Positions 44,867 to 57,200 of a stretch of DNA of 64,000 nucleotides are shown in pieces. The stretch is from assembly GCA_030272155.1 (NCBI GenBank), contig CP126193.1, positions 3,162,001-3,226,000 on the forward strand, in the 5' to 3' direction. The stretch's first letter is position 1; every line of letters starts with the position of its first letter. The notes below the pieces were generated by a model. It saw only the letters and a program-made list of their open reading frames with translations. It searched no databases and was not told the DNA's origin. The position numbers and the translations under genes are program-made. This DNA is from Tetradesmus obliquus (Eukaryota; Chlorophyta; Chlorophyceae; Sphaeropleales; Scenedesmaceae).

Positions 44867-46985
44867 AGTGAAGAGTTGAGGGTTTTGCAGCAGCAGGCGC
44901 TGCAGCAGTGGCGACGATCTTCACAGCAGCAGTGAACAGCAGCAGGATGTGTTATTTTGCAGAGCGCGAGATGAGGCTGTCGCTGGCGTAATATTTCTTT
45001 TGTGTGAGGAAACCTCTGGGCACAACAGGCGGGTGGTGCACGCTCTGAGCTTGTTCTGGTTCTGTGCAGCAGCTCAGCAACCTTTTGTCTTGAATGTATG
45101 AAACACGTGCTTGCAGCACAGCGAAGGTCAACACATAGCAGCAGCAGGGCGTCTAACATGCGACATAGCGGCCAGGCAGATTGCTGCCTGTACATGCGTG
45201 TGAGCCTACGCAAGCTTGCATGAGGTTTGCAGCGGGCAGTGAATCCGCTAGCAGCTCCTTGGCCAGGCCTCCTTGCCAGTGCTTGGGGAAGCAGATGCAG
45301 CTGCAGGCGGCAGCACCATCAGCACCAGCTGCAGCAGCTGCTGTTGCGATTGTGTGGCAACCAGGCTGCATGCAGGCGTTGCAGTTATGTGCGCTGATCT
45401 CGCATCCGGCCATGGTGCTTCCTGGCACTGCAGCAATATTGCATTAATCCATGTGTTGGTCACATTTATGCTAGGCCACACGTATGCGAGCTGATGTGGG
45501 CTGTTCAGGATCCCTACATCCAGCTGTTGCCATGCTGCGCACCATGGAGTGATATGTTTCACGTTTGTCGTGTCATGCTATGCATACAAATGCATGTCAG
45601 GATCTTCATATGCTGGTAGCAGTGGACAGCGTGTGCAGCAGCATGTCTGTTGGCCGTGTGTATGTGGTTAACGCCAACCGTTGCTGCGGCAGCTCGACTT
45701 GCCGAAGGATCTCTCAGCACTGGCTCGTGATATGCACAGTGGCATACTCATGATAATTGTGTTGGAAGGACGCAGCTCTTGCTTGGGTCGTGCTGCAACC
45801 TTGACCGCACTGCAACTGGCTTGGGACAAGTATATTGTTCTGTCAACGTAATGCTGGTTTCAAACTGGCGTCAGCTTCAGACGTCTGCAGACGTTGACGT
45901 CATGCATGGGTCTCAGCTCAGCTACTAGTAGGCTAGCAGCGGGTAACATTCTATACGGTTTGACATGTACAGTGAACAGCATCCATCAGCAGGCCCCATC
46001 CAATCACTATTGATTTGTAGACCGCGCTGTACGGTACACACAGAAGGTAGCATGCGCAGAATGCTGTTACAGCAGATGTCAGGCAGTCGTCGCAACACGA
46101 GTTGCCCCACAACCACATTCACACAAACACAGTATGCAGAGCCAACCAAGGCACGTGGCCGCTGCAGCATGCAGGCTGCATGCACGCTGCAATAGGCACC
46201 ATAATCATCATGATGCTACTCAAGCCATGGGGTGACGCTGCCCTATCACGGGCGCCATATGCATTATGCATGACCTCAAAGCTCATCAGGTGTGGCAGCC
46301 GCAACAGTGTTGGTAGCATGCACACCCCCCATCAGGCTAGCGCTCACCAGCAGCGACGCCATAGCTACTGCTCCCCTCATCCCCTCACAGTGGCAGAACT
46401 GCTGCCGCAACACAACGTTTTTTAACGCCAACTCAACAGCCCCTTGCAGGAAAGCACCCCCCTTGCAGGAAAACAACCCCTTGCTGCAGGAGCCGCCCCT
46501 CTCAGCCCCAATAATGCCACCATGTCATACCACTATGGTATCCCACTAGCTAGTCAGGCCACAGCAGCAACAACATAGTTGGCTGCTGTGAGTGTGGCCC
46601 CCATGTAAGCACAACACAAAGCAACAACATCAGGCACTCCTGAGTACCTAAGGCCTTTTTCAGGCCTGAACAACCATGGTTGTCAGTAACCCACCTACCC
46701 TACTTTGACCCACATCAGCAGCTGGTGACCCACCACGGGCCGCAAGCAATGCAACAAATCAAATTCCACAACTTTACACAACAGGTCCCGCCCACAAGCA
46801 TGTGCAAACACTTGTAAATGTGTCTGACTAGTACTCCCGCAGCACAGTCGGATGCTGCCGCAGGGGCAGCAGCAACAACACCAACACGGCGCAATCATAG
46901 GCCTGTCTGCTGCTGCTGCTGCTGCCGCTGCTGCTGCTGTTGTTCACTGGACACTGCGCAGCCATAACACACCTACACACCTATG

Positions 46986-47029
<44 letters not shown>

Positions 47030-47049
47030 CTGCTGCTGCCAGCAGGCCC
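44867..47049. other. Intergenic between convergent genes
   Basis: About 2.2 kb between the Psb28 and RRM/U-box stops with no recognisable gene. A minus-strand TGTAA-type motif lies near 46774. A (CTG)n run occupies about 46984-47035 just past the U-box stop. Confidence 0.4.
46984..47038. repeat. (CTG)n microsatellite downstream of U-box gene
   Basis: About 17 CTG triplets with one GGT interruption, in the 3' UTR or flank of the RRM/U-box gene. Confidence 0.88.
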
Positions 47050-47921
47050 TCACAGCAGCTCCTCCACCAGCGTCTTCACTAGGCTGTTGGGGTGCAGCAG
47101 CAAATTCGGCAGCACGCTATTCGTCATGGGGCTCGTGTTGTGGCTGCCCAGCCAGTCTACAATCGCCTTGCGCTCATACGTGATGCCGTCAGCAGCAACC
47201 ACAGGGTCCACAAACACCTCGTGAGTGATCGGGCAGCACAGCGCCTCAGAAACCTGCTCCAAGGTTTCCAGCACGCCGCGTAGCACGCCACCCTTGCCGC
47301 TGCTGCTGCTGCGCTGGCCAGACACCCCAACCCTGCCGCCGCCGCCGCTGCTGCTGATGCTGCCGTTTGCTCTGCTGGCGCCTAGAGCTGCACTGCTGGC
47401 GCCTGTAGGTGTGCCTACTGCTGCTGAGCTGCCCAGGTTGTGGCTCGCAAAGCCTAAGCGGCTCACCGGCTGATCACCTGCGGGCGATAAGTTGCCGCTG
47501 CCGGCTGACGCTGACGCTGCTGCTTCCCGCCGCTGCGCCAGCAGGTGCAACAGGTGCAGCGGGCCGCCATGCGCCGGCGCTGGCCCTGCTGGCGCTGCTG
47601 CTGCTGCTGCTGTGGTGGCGCTGGGGCTGGTGTTGAGGCCGGTGAGGTTTAGCCGCAGCTCCTCTAAACCGCTGCCTGATGTTGGCGCAACTGGCGCCGA
47701 GTGTGTTAGCCCGAGGCCGCTCACGCTGCCGCCACCGCTGGTGCTGAAGCCGCTCGGCATCTGCACAGGCGCATCCAGGGCGGAGAGGCTGGCAGCATCA
47801 GGGGCTGCTGCGAGTGGTGATGAGACAGCGAGCGTGAACGGCGGCGGCAGCCCAACGCTGCTGCTGCCCTGCAGAGCAAAGTTGACAGGCGCGCCTGTGA
47901 ACAAGCTCTGCTCATCCAGCA

Positions 47922-47959
<38 letters not shown>

Positions 47960-49820
47960 GCCTGCCGCTGCGCTGCTGCCGCCGCCGCCTGGCGTTGCAA
48001 CTGCTGCTGCTGTGCTGCTGCTGCTGCCGCTGCTGCAGTTGCTGCGCTGCTGCTGCCGCCTCCGCTGCTGCCGCCTAGGCTAGGGAAGTCCTGGGCGCTG
48101 CTGGTGTCCGGCACTGGGGTGCTGGAGCTGCAGGCAGCAACAAAAAACACGCTCGAACCACAACAAAGACAGGTGTACAGCATCAACAGCGGAAATGGAT
48201 AGCACCAGCAGGCACAACAGCCATTGGAGCAAGGCCTGGCAAACTGCAGCAGCGCAACCTCAGTGCACACAGCCCTTGCATGCGCATCTGCAAACTTCAC
48301 ACATTCACTATATGGTGATCCCAACATGCTGCCCCGAGCTGCACATTATTAAGGCGTGTGGTGCTGTCACTGATGCTGTTGCTGCTGTCGCTGCTGCGCT
48401 CACCGTGCTGCTGTGTGTGCCAGGTGTGCCTTGTGGTGCGGCTCCACCACGATGACGCTGCTCTGCCAGCGCGTCTGGTTGGCGCCTGCCACTGCTGCTT
48501 CAACGCTGTCCTCATCCATGTATGTCACCTGCGGTTGAAGGGAGCAGGCAGGTTCAGGCGGGTACAGGCACATCAGAGGTCAGGCACAGTGCGTGAAGGT
48601 GCATTTTCATTGGCACCTGGTGCTACGTCAACTGGATGCGTGTGCAGCAAGCTACAAGGCTCGGCACGCAGCAGATGACAAGAGCAAAGCGCAAAAGCGC
48701 TTGCTTCTTCCTAGCGCTGGTGTGCAATGTGTGTCTGAGCAGAAGGCCGTGGCTGCAGTGGCGCAACAGGCTGCTGCATGCAGTGCCCTGCCCCACCTGG
48801 CCAAAGTACTGGTGGTACACGTTTGGACATGACGGCATCTCACTGCAGAAGAGTGACAGGCTGATACATCTGCATGCCTTGCATCCACGCACCTGGCCAA
48901 AGTACTGGTGGTACAGGTCTGTGTCTGTCTTGCACTGGTAGATCTCCCCAAACTGGCTGAAAAAGTCGTACAGCATCTCCACATCAACCTCCTCTGACAG
49001 ATTCTGCAGCCACAGCACAGCATGGCACAGCACAGCACAGCAGGTCGACTATGTTGCTGTCTTTGAGGATGTGTGATGGGTGTGCAACACAGACACACCT
49101 GCTGCAAGCTGTGCTGAACACAGCAGCTGAGGATGCTGCTGTCAAAATGCATGATGCACCGGCATAACGCAGGGAAGCATGCATTGCTGCTGCTCACAGT
49201 AAGCACAGCTGATGACATGTGCGTGCAATGGCCATGAACAAGATTAGGCGGCAGCAGCAGCAGCAGCAGCAGCAGCGCTTGCTGTCTCACCTTGATGATG
49301 ATTTGGAACTTCAGGCTGAAGGGGCCAAACACTCTGTCCTTGTCCAGCGCAGAGTACATCAGCTTGGCGGGATGCCCATTGAACACGACAGCAAAGCGAT
49401 ACTTGGTGAGCGCCTTCTTGGCTGCAGGCGCAGCAGCAGTAGCAGTAGCAGCAGCAGCAGTAGCAGAAGCAATCAGGGTTGAGAAATGATCTGCTGCGAG
49501 GCTTTGCTCAATCGCACGGCATGCTGGGGGATGGGTCAGAAAACAGGGGCTGTGCAGCAGGGGCCGTGACACACACAACATACTACAGCAGGTGTGTTGC
49601 ATAGCATGTGGCAGCTGCAGGTGTGCTGCCGGCCGGCAGTCTCCGCACCTTCGTCATGGGTGTTGTAGTTGAGATAAGCTGACCCGATGTGCGAGTTGGG
49701 GTTGTTGTGATCGATCGGCAGCACAACCTGCAAACACACAAACAGGATGTAAGAAAGGCTGGAGACCCTGCTTGGTTTCAGAATCGAGGCAGCAACTGCA
49801 GCTGCAATGCACAACTGCGC

Positions 49821-49851
<31 letters not shown>

Positions 49852-50039
49852 TGTTGCTGCGGCAGTACTGGTTAAGCTTGCACATGCATGGTGCATGCCA
49901 GAGCTCTCCAGCCACTTGCCTTGCCAAGGGGACACATTCGCTCAAGCTTATCACGGACCAATGAAGGCGAGGCGTTGCGGTCTATGTCTCTGCAGAACAA
50001 GTTCTGCATCTTCAAGTACGGCCGCAGCGAGTCTCCCAT
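47050..50039 (-). CDS. RRM and U-box domain protein (putative RNA-binding E3 ubiquitin ligase)
   Basis: Six exons: 49920-50039, 49649-49727, 49291-49523, 48893-49003, 48404-48528 and 47050-48127. All in phase, 581 residues. An N-terminal RRM-like fold spans about 10-85 (LFCRDIDRN, GSAYLNYNTHDEG). A second RRM-like unit spans about 118-205 (FQIIIKNLSEEVDVEMLYDF, FGQVTYMDEDSVEAAV). About 225-500 is Ala/Gln/Ser-rich. The last 75 residues are a U-box: CCPITHEVFVDPVVAADGIT, YERKAIVDWL and a conserved NxxL tail. U-box proteins act as E3 ligases with E2 enzymes. Pairing with RRMs would point to ubiquitylation of RNA-bound partners, which is inference. Intron 1 has a GC donor. The start at MGDSLRPYLK is the first ATG of the first RRM exon. 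Confidence 0.82.
47921..47958 (-). repeat. Coding triplet run, poly-Gln
   Basis: About 12 CTG triplets on the plus strand encode Gln in the linker of the RRM/U-box protein. Confidence 0.88.
48788..48832 (-). repeat. Ghost of RRM/U-box exon 4 end with donor
   Basis: On the minus strand GTGTACCACCAGTACTTTGG onward plus GTGGGG copies the YHQYFGQ-coding end of exon 4 (real donor at 48892), about 95 bases downstream. Confidence 0.88.
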
Positions 50040-51186
50040 GTTGCTTGTTGCGCAACTTGCTTGTCGAACGCAGGAACAGTCACCAGCACAGGACCGGTGT
50101 CTGCAATGGCAAGAGGGCACCTATGGTGTCAGGTGAGCAGCCAGTGCTACTGCTGTTGTTGGGCTTGCTGCTGCTGTTGCTACTGCCAGCTGCCGCCCCG
50201 CATACGACCACGTGCCACACAGCCAGCAGGAAGTAGAATCTCGTACGCACATATTAATGCTTATTGTTGGATTCCAAGCTGCACTCACTGGCTAGCCTGG
50301 AGCGAACGAAATATCCCGGTGCCTGTCTGGTTGCACACCCCCGGCTGCGATGCCTGAAGGCTATCAGCTAGGCTCAACAGATGATCGAGACTGTGCCAAA
50401 GCGCTTGGAGTGCCGATTGTTGAAAGGAGAGCGAACACAAACTTTGGTAGGCTGCAGCCGGTGTCCTCAGCCTGCTAACGTGTAACCAAAAGTAATCTTA
50501 GCAGCATCACAAAGCAATGAAGTGGTGCAGTCTGCCGTTCGTAACCGACCATGTGGCCCATGACATTCTTGCCGCGCCGGTGGTGGTGTTCAGATTGCAA
50601 ATCCGCTTAGCACTGATGGCAGCGTGCAGTCTGCGCTAGATAGCAAGACGGTGCATAAAATCAATTGATTGTGTTATCTGCAATTGCAACACCTCAATGA
50701 AACGGCGGAGCGGACCAATTGCCGCCCGTCGCCCAACGGTTGCTGACACAGCCACATCACACAGCACAGGCAACTCGAGTGCAACCAGCACTACACAGAC
50801 ACTTCAGGTGCGATGTTACAACCAATATGACGTTTCTCTGTAAACACAGGTCGTGCTGAGCACAGTGATGCTTGAGCATTCCTGACAAGCAACTCCAAGT
50901 TCTGACTGTCCAGCTGACCACCACTGGCAGCCTGGCTGGGCCCTGGCGCCATGATTGATGCAAATGCACTGGAGGCAGCTGGCTGTGGTTTGCACGGCCA
51001 GAAAATGCAGCAAACCATGAAACAGATGCAATGCGCTGGGTGCCATGCAGCAACGGGCTGTCACAACAGCACACCACCCACCACATGTCATTTGCACACA
51101 CCCGGGAACAGGAAAGCAGCATTCCCTCGCGCTCCTTGCTGTGAATGAACTCACTAAGCCGATGCTGATGATGAAGGCTCCTTCGA
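50040..51186. other. Intergenic, no gene recognised
   Basis: Promoter side of the RRM/U-box gene and 3' side of the methyltransferase gene. AT-richer at 50480-50700. No exon could be supported. Confidence 0.4.
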
Positions 51187-52797
51187 TCACCCTGGCACAG
51201 CTGTAAAGCAGCACTCAGCGCCGCCATACAGCGCCACATACGTCTCCCTGCCATACCGCTCCCTCGCCAGCTGCGCTGCGGTCTGCGGCTGCCCCTGCAT
51301 GCGCCAGCCAGCAGCGCCGATTGCTGCTGCCAGCTCATCCATGCTAAAATGCCAAGCCACTTTATTTGTTGAGAAGTAGTGCTGGCTGGGCAGCCGCAGG
51401 TGTGCCTGCTGCAGCTCTGCATCAATGCAGGTGGCAGCGAGGCAGCTGCCTGCGCCTGACAGCGCACGCATGCTGCGCAGCAGCTCACAGGCCTGGTTAG
51501 CAGTTAGCAGGGCAGCAGCAGCAGCCACATTGTTGGACAGACGCATTGCCTTGCAGTTGACATGCACCAGACAGCAAGCTTCCTCATGTTCGTGGCGTCG
51601 TGCTGGCTCTGCAGTTGAGCTAAGGTGAAGTGTGTGTGCCAGCACAGCTTGATTATGCACCTTGGCAGAGCAAAGCCGCGACTGCACGGGATCACATCGC
51701 ACAACGTGCCCGACCACTTGGCTTATCACTGCAGTCAACTCCCTGTGCTGCATAACTCCTACTTGCACGCGTGTGCCACTGGCACAGCACGCCCAAGCAC
51801 TGGTGCTGCGCTTGCTGCCAGCAGTGCTCACCACATCCAGAGGCAGGTAGTACAGCAGCGCTTCAGCCACCCACACTGTGGGGCGCTGCTGCTGGAAGCC
51901 TGCCGCCTGCAGGCAGGCTGCCAGTGGCACCATTGCCAGGTCAGCAGGCACTGCGCTGTACCGCTGAGGCAGCAGAGGAAAGCGCACTCCCTGCTGGTGC
52001 TGCTGCTGCTCATGATCGGCTGCAGCAGGAGCAACACAACTTCTGCCATCACTTGCTGCTGCTGTTTGTGCCAGGCTTGCTGTGCTGCTTCCAGCAGTTG
52101 TGCTTCCTAGGTCAGCACCGCCTGGTTCTGGCGCAGTGGCTGTGGCTGCGCCTGCCTGCTGCAGCAGCTGCTGCTTCAGCTGCATCACCGCAGGCTGGTC
52201 GATTTCAAACCAGTGCACGTGCAGCAGCGGCTGCAGCCGCCACGGCTTGGTGTCCTGCAGGGCAATTGACCACAGTGATGAGTGGGCAGCCAAGGATGTG
52301 TGCCCACCCAGTGCACAATCTCTGAAGTTCAATGTTATACGCTTGGTGCGAGGACTGCGTTTCTGTAGGGTCTGAACCGGCAGCTCAAAAGTCTGCGCAG
52401 CAACGGGTGGCAGGCGGCGTTGCTGCTGTGGCCTGAAAAGCAAAATATTTGTGAAAAGTGCGTACGTGAGCCGCCCACTCACCATGCCACAGCCTATGTG
52501 CACCACCTGCACCACTCCATCACCATCCAGCTGCTGCTGCTGTTGCTGCTGCAGGAGTTGCAGCGCCTCCAAAACAAAGTCATCCATAATCCTGTTCCGT
52601 GCAGGCACGCGCAGCGAGCGGCCGGGGCCCTGCGCCTGCTGCAGCTGCTGGTAGTCTGCCAGGGCTGTGTGCAGTGCGGCGCCAGCCAGGTGCTGCGCTA
52701 GGTGGTCAACTATGATTGGTTTCTTGTTGTGGGCCAGCTCCACTGCTCGGAAGCCGGCAGTAATCTGTGAGGTGTAGCCCACTGTGTTCACAGCCAT
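51187..52797 (-). CDS. LCM-family S-adenosylmethionine-dependent methyltransferase
   Basis: Three exons (52483-52797, 51832-52254, 51187-51492) join in frame to 347 residues. The fold is that of the leucine carboxyl methyltransferase group: VVQVVHIGCGMDTKPWRL (about 95-112) is the SAM-binding motif split by intron 1, HVHWFEIDQPAVM (about 118) is the acidic motif, VWVAEALLYYLPLDV (about 232-246) motif IV, and YFSTNKVAWHF a C-terminal signature. Many members are of unknown substrate, so protein carboxyl methylation versus small-molecule methylation cannot be decided. A Ser/Ala/Gln-rich insert sits at about 140-195. The ATG at 52797 is chosen because MAVNTVGYTSQITAGFRAVE aligns with family N-termini. 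The frame stays open through both introns, so retention cannot be excluded from sequence alone. Confidence 0.78.
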   Translation of the reverse strand: MAVNTVGYTSQITAGFRAVELAHNKKPIIVDHLAQHLAGAALHTALADYQQLQQAQGPGRSLRVPARNRIMDDFVLEALQLLQQQQQQQLDGDGVVQVVHIGCGMVSGRLTYALFTNILLFRPQQQRRLPPVAAQTFELPVQTLQKRSPRTKRITLNFRDCALGGHTSLAAHSSLWSIALQDTKPWRLQPLLHVHWFEIDQPAVMQLKQQLLQQAGAATATAPEPGGADLGSTTAGSSTASLAQTAAASDGRSCVAPAAADHEQQQHQQGVRFPLLPQRYSAVPADLAMVPLAACLQAAGFQQQRPTVWVAEALLYYLPLDVVSTAGSKRSTSAWACCASGTRVQVGVMQHRELTAVISQVVGHVVRCDPVQSRLCSAKVHNQAVLAHTLHLSSTAEPARRHEHEEACCLVHVNCKAMRLSNNVAAAAALLTANQACELLRSMRALSGAGSCLAATCIDAELQQAHLRLPSQHYFSTNKVAWHFSMDELAAAIGAAGWRMQGQPQTAAQLARERYGRETYVALYGGAECCFTAVPG

Positions 52798-53255
52798 GAT
52801 GACAGCAAGAACTAGGGTGCGAATCAGGCCCAACACAGCTGTGCTACCGCTGCGCTATTGGTTCACAGGCAGTCAGCGTGTGCTTATATCACTGCTTATG
52901 GGGAGTAGAGCTCTGCTAGCTAGTGGCATGTGTTACTGGACGTGTCTTGTGGCTCTGATCAAAGCCTTTCGCAGCCTGCACAAGGCAGTAGCAGCTCACT
53001 CAGACATGGAGCAGCTCAGATGGTTCGGCAGCAGCCCACTGAGACGCGCTGTGCAGCGTAGAGGTTGCGTGGCCACTTACCTTGACAGCAGAACAGCGTC
53101 AAGGATGGCCACAGCAAAAAGGGTTTGAGGGTCTTGAGCCCAGGCTTGTCAGTTACACTTGATTTTCCGATAGAACGTCTCAGCACGACAGCCACTGCAC
53201 ATGTTGCACATGTCTGTTTGAAGCACCGAAGACGTCATATTTGAAGTTGAGTCAA
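52798..53255. promoter_or_regulatory. Divergent promoter region, methyltransferase / hexokinase
   Basis: 458 bases between opposed start codons. A TATA-like ATATAA (minus strand) lies near 52884-52889, about 90 bases upstream of the methyltransferase ATG. A GACGTCAT (ACGT-core) element lies about 20 bases before the hexokinase ATG. Functional assignment is inference. Confidence 0.5.
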
Positions 53256-54240
53256 ATGTCGTTGGATCAGAAGCAGCTTCGCAAGGTTGGGCTTGCCGGG
53301 GGAGCTCTGGCAGCAGCAGTCGCTGCTGCATATTATGGATACGATCAGTACACGAAGCGCTATCCTGTGTACAAGGAACAGTGCGCGCTGTTCAAGGAGG
53401 TATGGTGGAAGCTCAAGCAGGGTGGTTACCGAGCATCCGCACCGTTTTTCAATCGCCGAAGCACGCAATGCAAATATGTTCTTTATTTATCTTATGTTCG
53501 GATGTGTTCAGAACGACTTACTGCCAGCAGTGGGCGTGGCGCCAGTCAAACACTGTTCCGGCACGGCAGCCAAGTGCACCCACCCATCCAAACCCGTTGT
53601 ACTGTGTTGACGCAGTATGAGGCAGCCATGCTGCCTCCTCGGTCAGAGATGCAGGCTCTTGAGGATGACATCCTGAAGCAGGTGAGCCATCAGCAGCTGC
53701 AACTGCAGAAGTGGTTGCAGGCGTGCTGCTGCAAAGCTCATGCAGACAGCAGCTCCCAGCATAGCAGTACAACTGACAATCAAGTGTGCATCCTTGCAGA
53801 TGCAAACCGGCATGGACAAGGCAAACGCCAGCGACATTCTGATGCTGCCCACCTACGTGGTGAAGCTGCCAACGGGGTGAGTCTAGCGAAGCGCCTTGCA
53901 GGCACATGCAGTACAGGGGGTTACAGAGCCATGCGTAGCTGTACGGCTCAATCACACCTAGACATTGCTACTCACAGTTGTGCTGACGTGTGATGGCACC
54001 AGCTGGCAGCTCTGCTAGCCAGGAGTGGCGGTGCGTGGATCTATGGCTTTCCCGCATGGAGACTGGTGCGCAAGCAAACTGCACCTTAGTGTCCCAACCC
54101 AGCCTGAACGCTGACGTCAACACGGACCTGTCATGCCTGCTTGCAGAGACGAGACTGGCGCCTGCTATGCCATCGACATCGGCGGCACCAACTTCCGCGT
54201 GGTGTACTACAAGCTGTCAGACAAGCGCGGCGTCATTGTG

Positions 54241-54271
<31 letters not shown>

Positions 54272-57200
54272 TGCATCAAAGCCTTCAGCAGGGCAGCGCT
54301 ATCAGCGCCGCTCTTAAGCGGCAGCAGCAGCACATGACAGCAGCAGCAGCAGCAGCGACAGGAGCAGCCTATTACGCGTGTCGCCACACATATGAGGCTC
54401 ATGCTGGCAGCCTCCCCTTGTGTGGCATACACTTGCACACCAACCTGCACCCACGACGTCAATGGTATGTGCTGTGTACAAATGTACCGTATTCCTGTAA
54501 ACTGGTGCTCGCGTTCCTGCGCTTGTCTCCCGCCTGCAGGAGGAGCAGGTGATGAAGCAGGTAGCCATCCCCAAGGCTGTGTACACTGGCAGCTGCAACC
54601 AGCTCTTCGACTTCCTGGCGGAGCAGCTGGCAGACTTCATCAAGGAGCAGGAGGCGCGCCACAAGGTGATGACGGCCGGCAGCAGCAGCAGCAGGGGTGC
54701 AGGAGCAGGGGTGCAGCAGCAGCGGGAGCGCAGCAGGGATGGTTGATGCGCCAGGCAATGCTGGGATCTGCAGCTCTGGGGAGGAGCAGCAGTGCGAACT
54801 GCAAGCGTGGAAGTGCCGCAGCACCTGCCAGTGTTGTGCGCGCGCAGTCCCTTATGGCAGCTGCCCTTGTGTAAAGGTAGCAGTGCATGTTCACCCAATC
54901 ACCAACCCCAGTAACACGATGCGCTGCTGTACCACACTTGAACATAGCCTGCCCTTTGCATATGCTGCTGCTGGCTGCTGGTGCATCCTGCAGGATGCCG
55001 CCGCCAGCGCTGCGCTGCCTGTGGTGGGCTTCTGCTTCAGCTTTGCTGTGGAGCAGCAGGCGCTGAACAGCGGCAAGCTCATGGGCTGGACCAAGGGCTT
55101 TGACGTGGATGGGGTGGTGGGCAAGGACGTGGTGGCACTGCTGTCAGGTGCGGTGCTGGCTGGTTTTTGTGTTGCGTGGCGCTGCGGCGTTCTGCAGCTA
55201 GCGTCCTTGCTATTGCTGGGGCCGTAGCAGCAGCACTGGTAGCAGCAGCTTGCATTGGTTTGTCAGGAATAGGTGGGCACAAGAAAACTCGTGCAGCGGG
55301 CTCAAGGTGTAGTGCTGGTACAGCATAGCGGCAGCACACGCGGCCTGCAAGCAGCTGCTGCAGCAGAGGCTAGCCTGCTTGGTGCTTGCTTGACCCTGAT
55401 CAGCTTGCAGCATGCAGGGCTGGTGGGCCTGCAGCGTTGGCAGCAGCAGCCAGCCGCCTGCAGGTTGGGCCTTGTGCTGTAGCAGCAGTTGCGCTTGCTG
55501 CCTGTTGGTTGATACAAAATTTACAGAGCCAGGTGGCCATCAAGGGTGCGTGCAGGCGATCGCACTTGCTCCCTGCTGATCTGTGCACATGTACGCATGT
55601 GCGCATCCCTGCTGCTGCTGCGCAGAGGCGCTGGCGCGTGCCGGCAAGCCTTGCCGCGTGCTGGCGCTGATCAACGACAGCGTGGGCGTGCTAACCGCCA
55701 GCTGCTACATGGACACAGCAACAGAGATGGGCGTCATCCTGGGCACAGGCACCAACGCCTGCATCGTGGATAAGGTACGGCGCGGCGCGGACCAGGCGTC
55801 GCATGTATGTTAGAATGGGTGCGGTCTGTCACACTAATTGCTGATTATACAACAGCAGATGGCTCTTGCAGTCATGCTTTGCGTGATCTGTGCATGCAGC
55901 GAAGCTCGCTCGTGCTTCTTTGAATATTGAGGCCACACCAGCTGTGCTGGTTGAATGATGTTGAACCAAATGCTTGCCTCAGCTGACCCAATCACCACAC
56001 ACCGAACCAAACCGGACGTCCACAGTTACCCATGTGCGGCACTACCTGCACTATCGCAATGTGATGCCATAGCATATTATACATACAAGTGGTAGTGTCT
56101 GTACGTTGGGATAGCTCACCGTGTGCACACCATGCGCCGCAGGTGTCCAAGATGCCCAAGTGGAAGGTGAAGGGCGTGGAGCATGACACGCGCACCGCCA
56201 TCAACACGGAGTGGGGCTGCTACGGCAGCGTGCTGCTGCCGCGCGTGAAGGAGGACCTGGAGCTGGACGCAGCCAGCGGGCCGCAGCAGGGTGAGGCGCA
56301 GTGTACATGACATGAGCGCTTGCTGCTGCTGTGGCAGCTTCTAGCTGTGCTATTAGTGCTTCACTGCCACATGGATGGGCCAGGCGAGGCGTGATAGAGG
56401 GGCATCATCGGCGTGTTCACGCTACAATGCGGCTATGGCACGACAGACACCTGTCTGGTAGAGGCGGGGCCGCCCATGGTCTCGTTTGTGGTGTGAGTGG
56501 CATGATGGCTGTGTTTGTGCATCAGCAGGCCACACTGGCGTCAACGTCAAACGCGCAGCAGGAGATGGCCACCAGGACATGTTCAGCGCCACGCAACAAC
56601 CTGTGGCTGCTGCGTCAAGCTGTCGATGGCTGGTGTTGTGCATCTGCACTGCAACACCTGAACTCGGCAGCACGCCTTGATGCCAACATTCTGCGCTCTC
56701 AGCTGTGCACACTTTGCTGACTTGCGGTCACTTTGGCTGTCTTTTTGCCTGTATAAGCACGATCATTTTACAGTGATTTGCATGTGACGCATCTTGAAGC
56801 AATGCTAAACCAGTCTGGCCCCCTGTGTCGCTGCCGCGCAGGCAAGATGCTGATCGAGAAGCTGATGTCGGGCCTGTACATGGGCGACTGTGCGCGCCGG
56901 CTGCTGCTCAGCTTTGCGCAGCGCGCCAGCCTGTTTGGCGACGTCATCCCTGAGGCGCTCACCAAGAAGGACAGCTTCAGCACGGCAGGTGGGGGGAATG
57001 TCAGCAGCAGCAGTTGTGTCATCCCTGAAGCACTCACCAAAATGGACAGCTTCAGCACCGTAGGTGGGGGGGCAGCACCGCAGGTGGGGGGAGAGGGGCG
57101 GGGGGGGGGGGGGGGGGGGGATGCTGATGCTTGGCTTTGGCTGGCACTTGTGATTTTGTTGGTTGACTAGCGGTTGTGTCATCCCTGAAGCGCTCACCAA

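Noticed and set aside
45565-46550. Several frames of 60-107 residues between Psb28 and the U-box gene
   Set aside because: No splice-compatible partners, no family resemblance and no codon-use signal.
47492-48202. 236-residue plus-strand Ala/Cys-rich frame
   Set aside because: Shadow of the last RRM/U-box exon; the U-box is on the minus strand.
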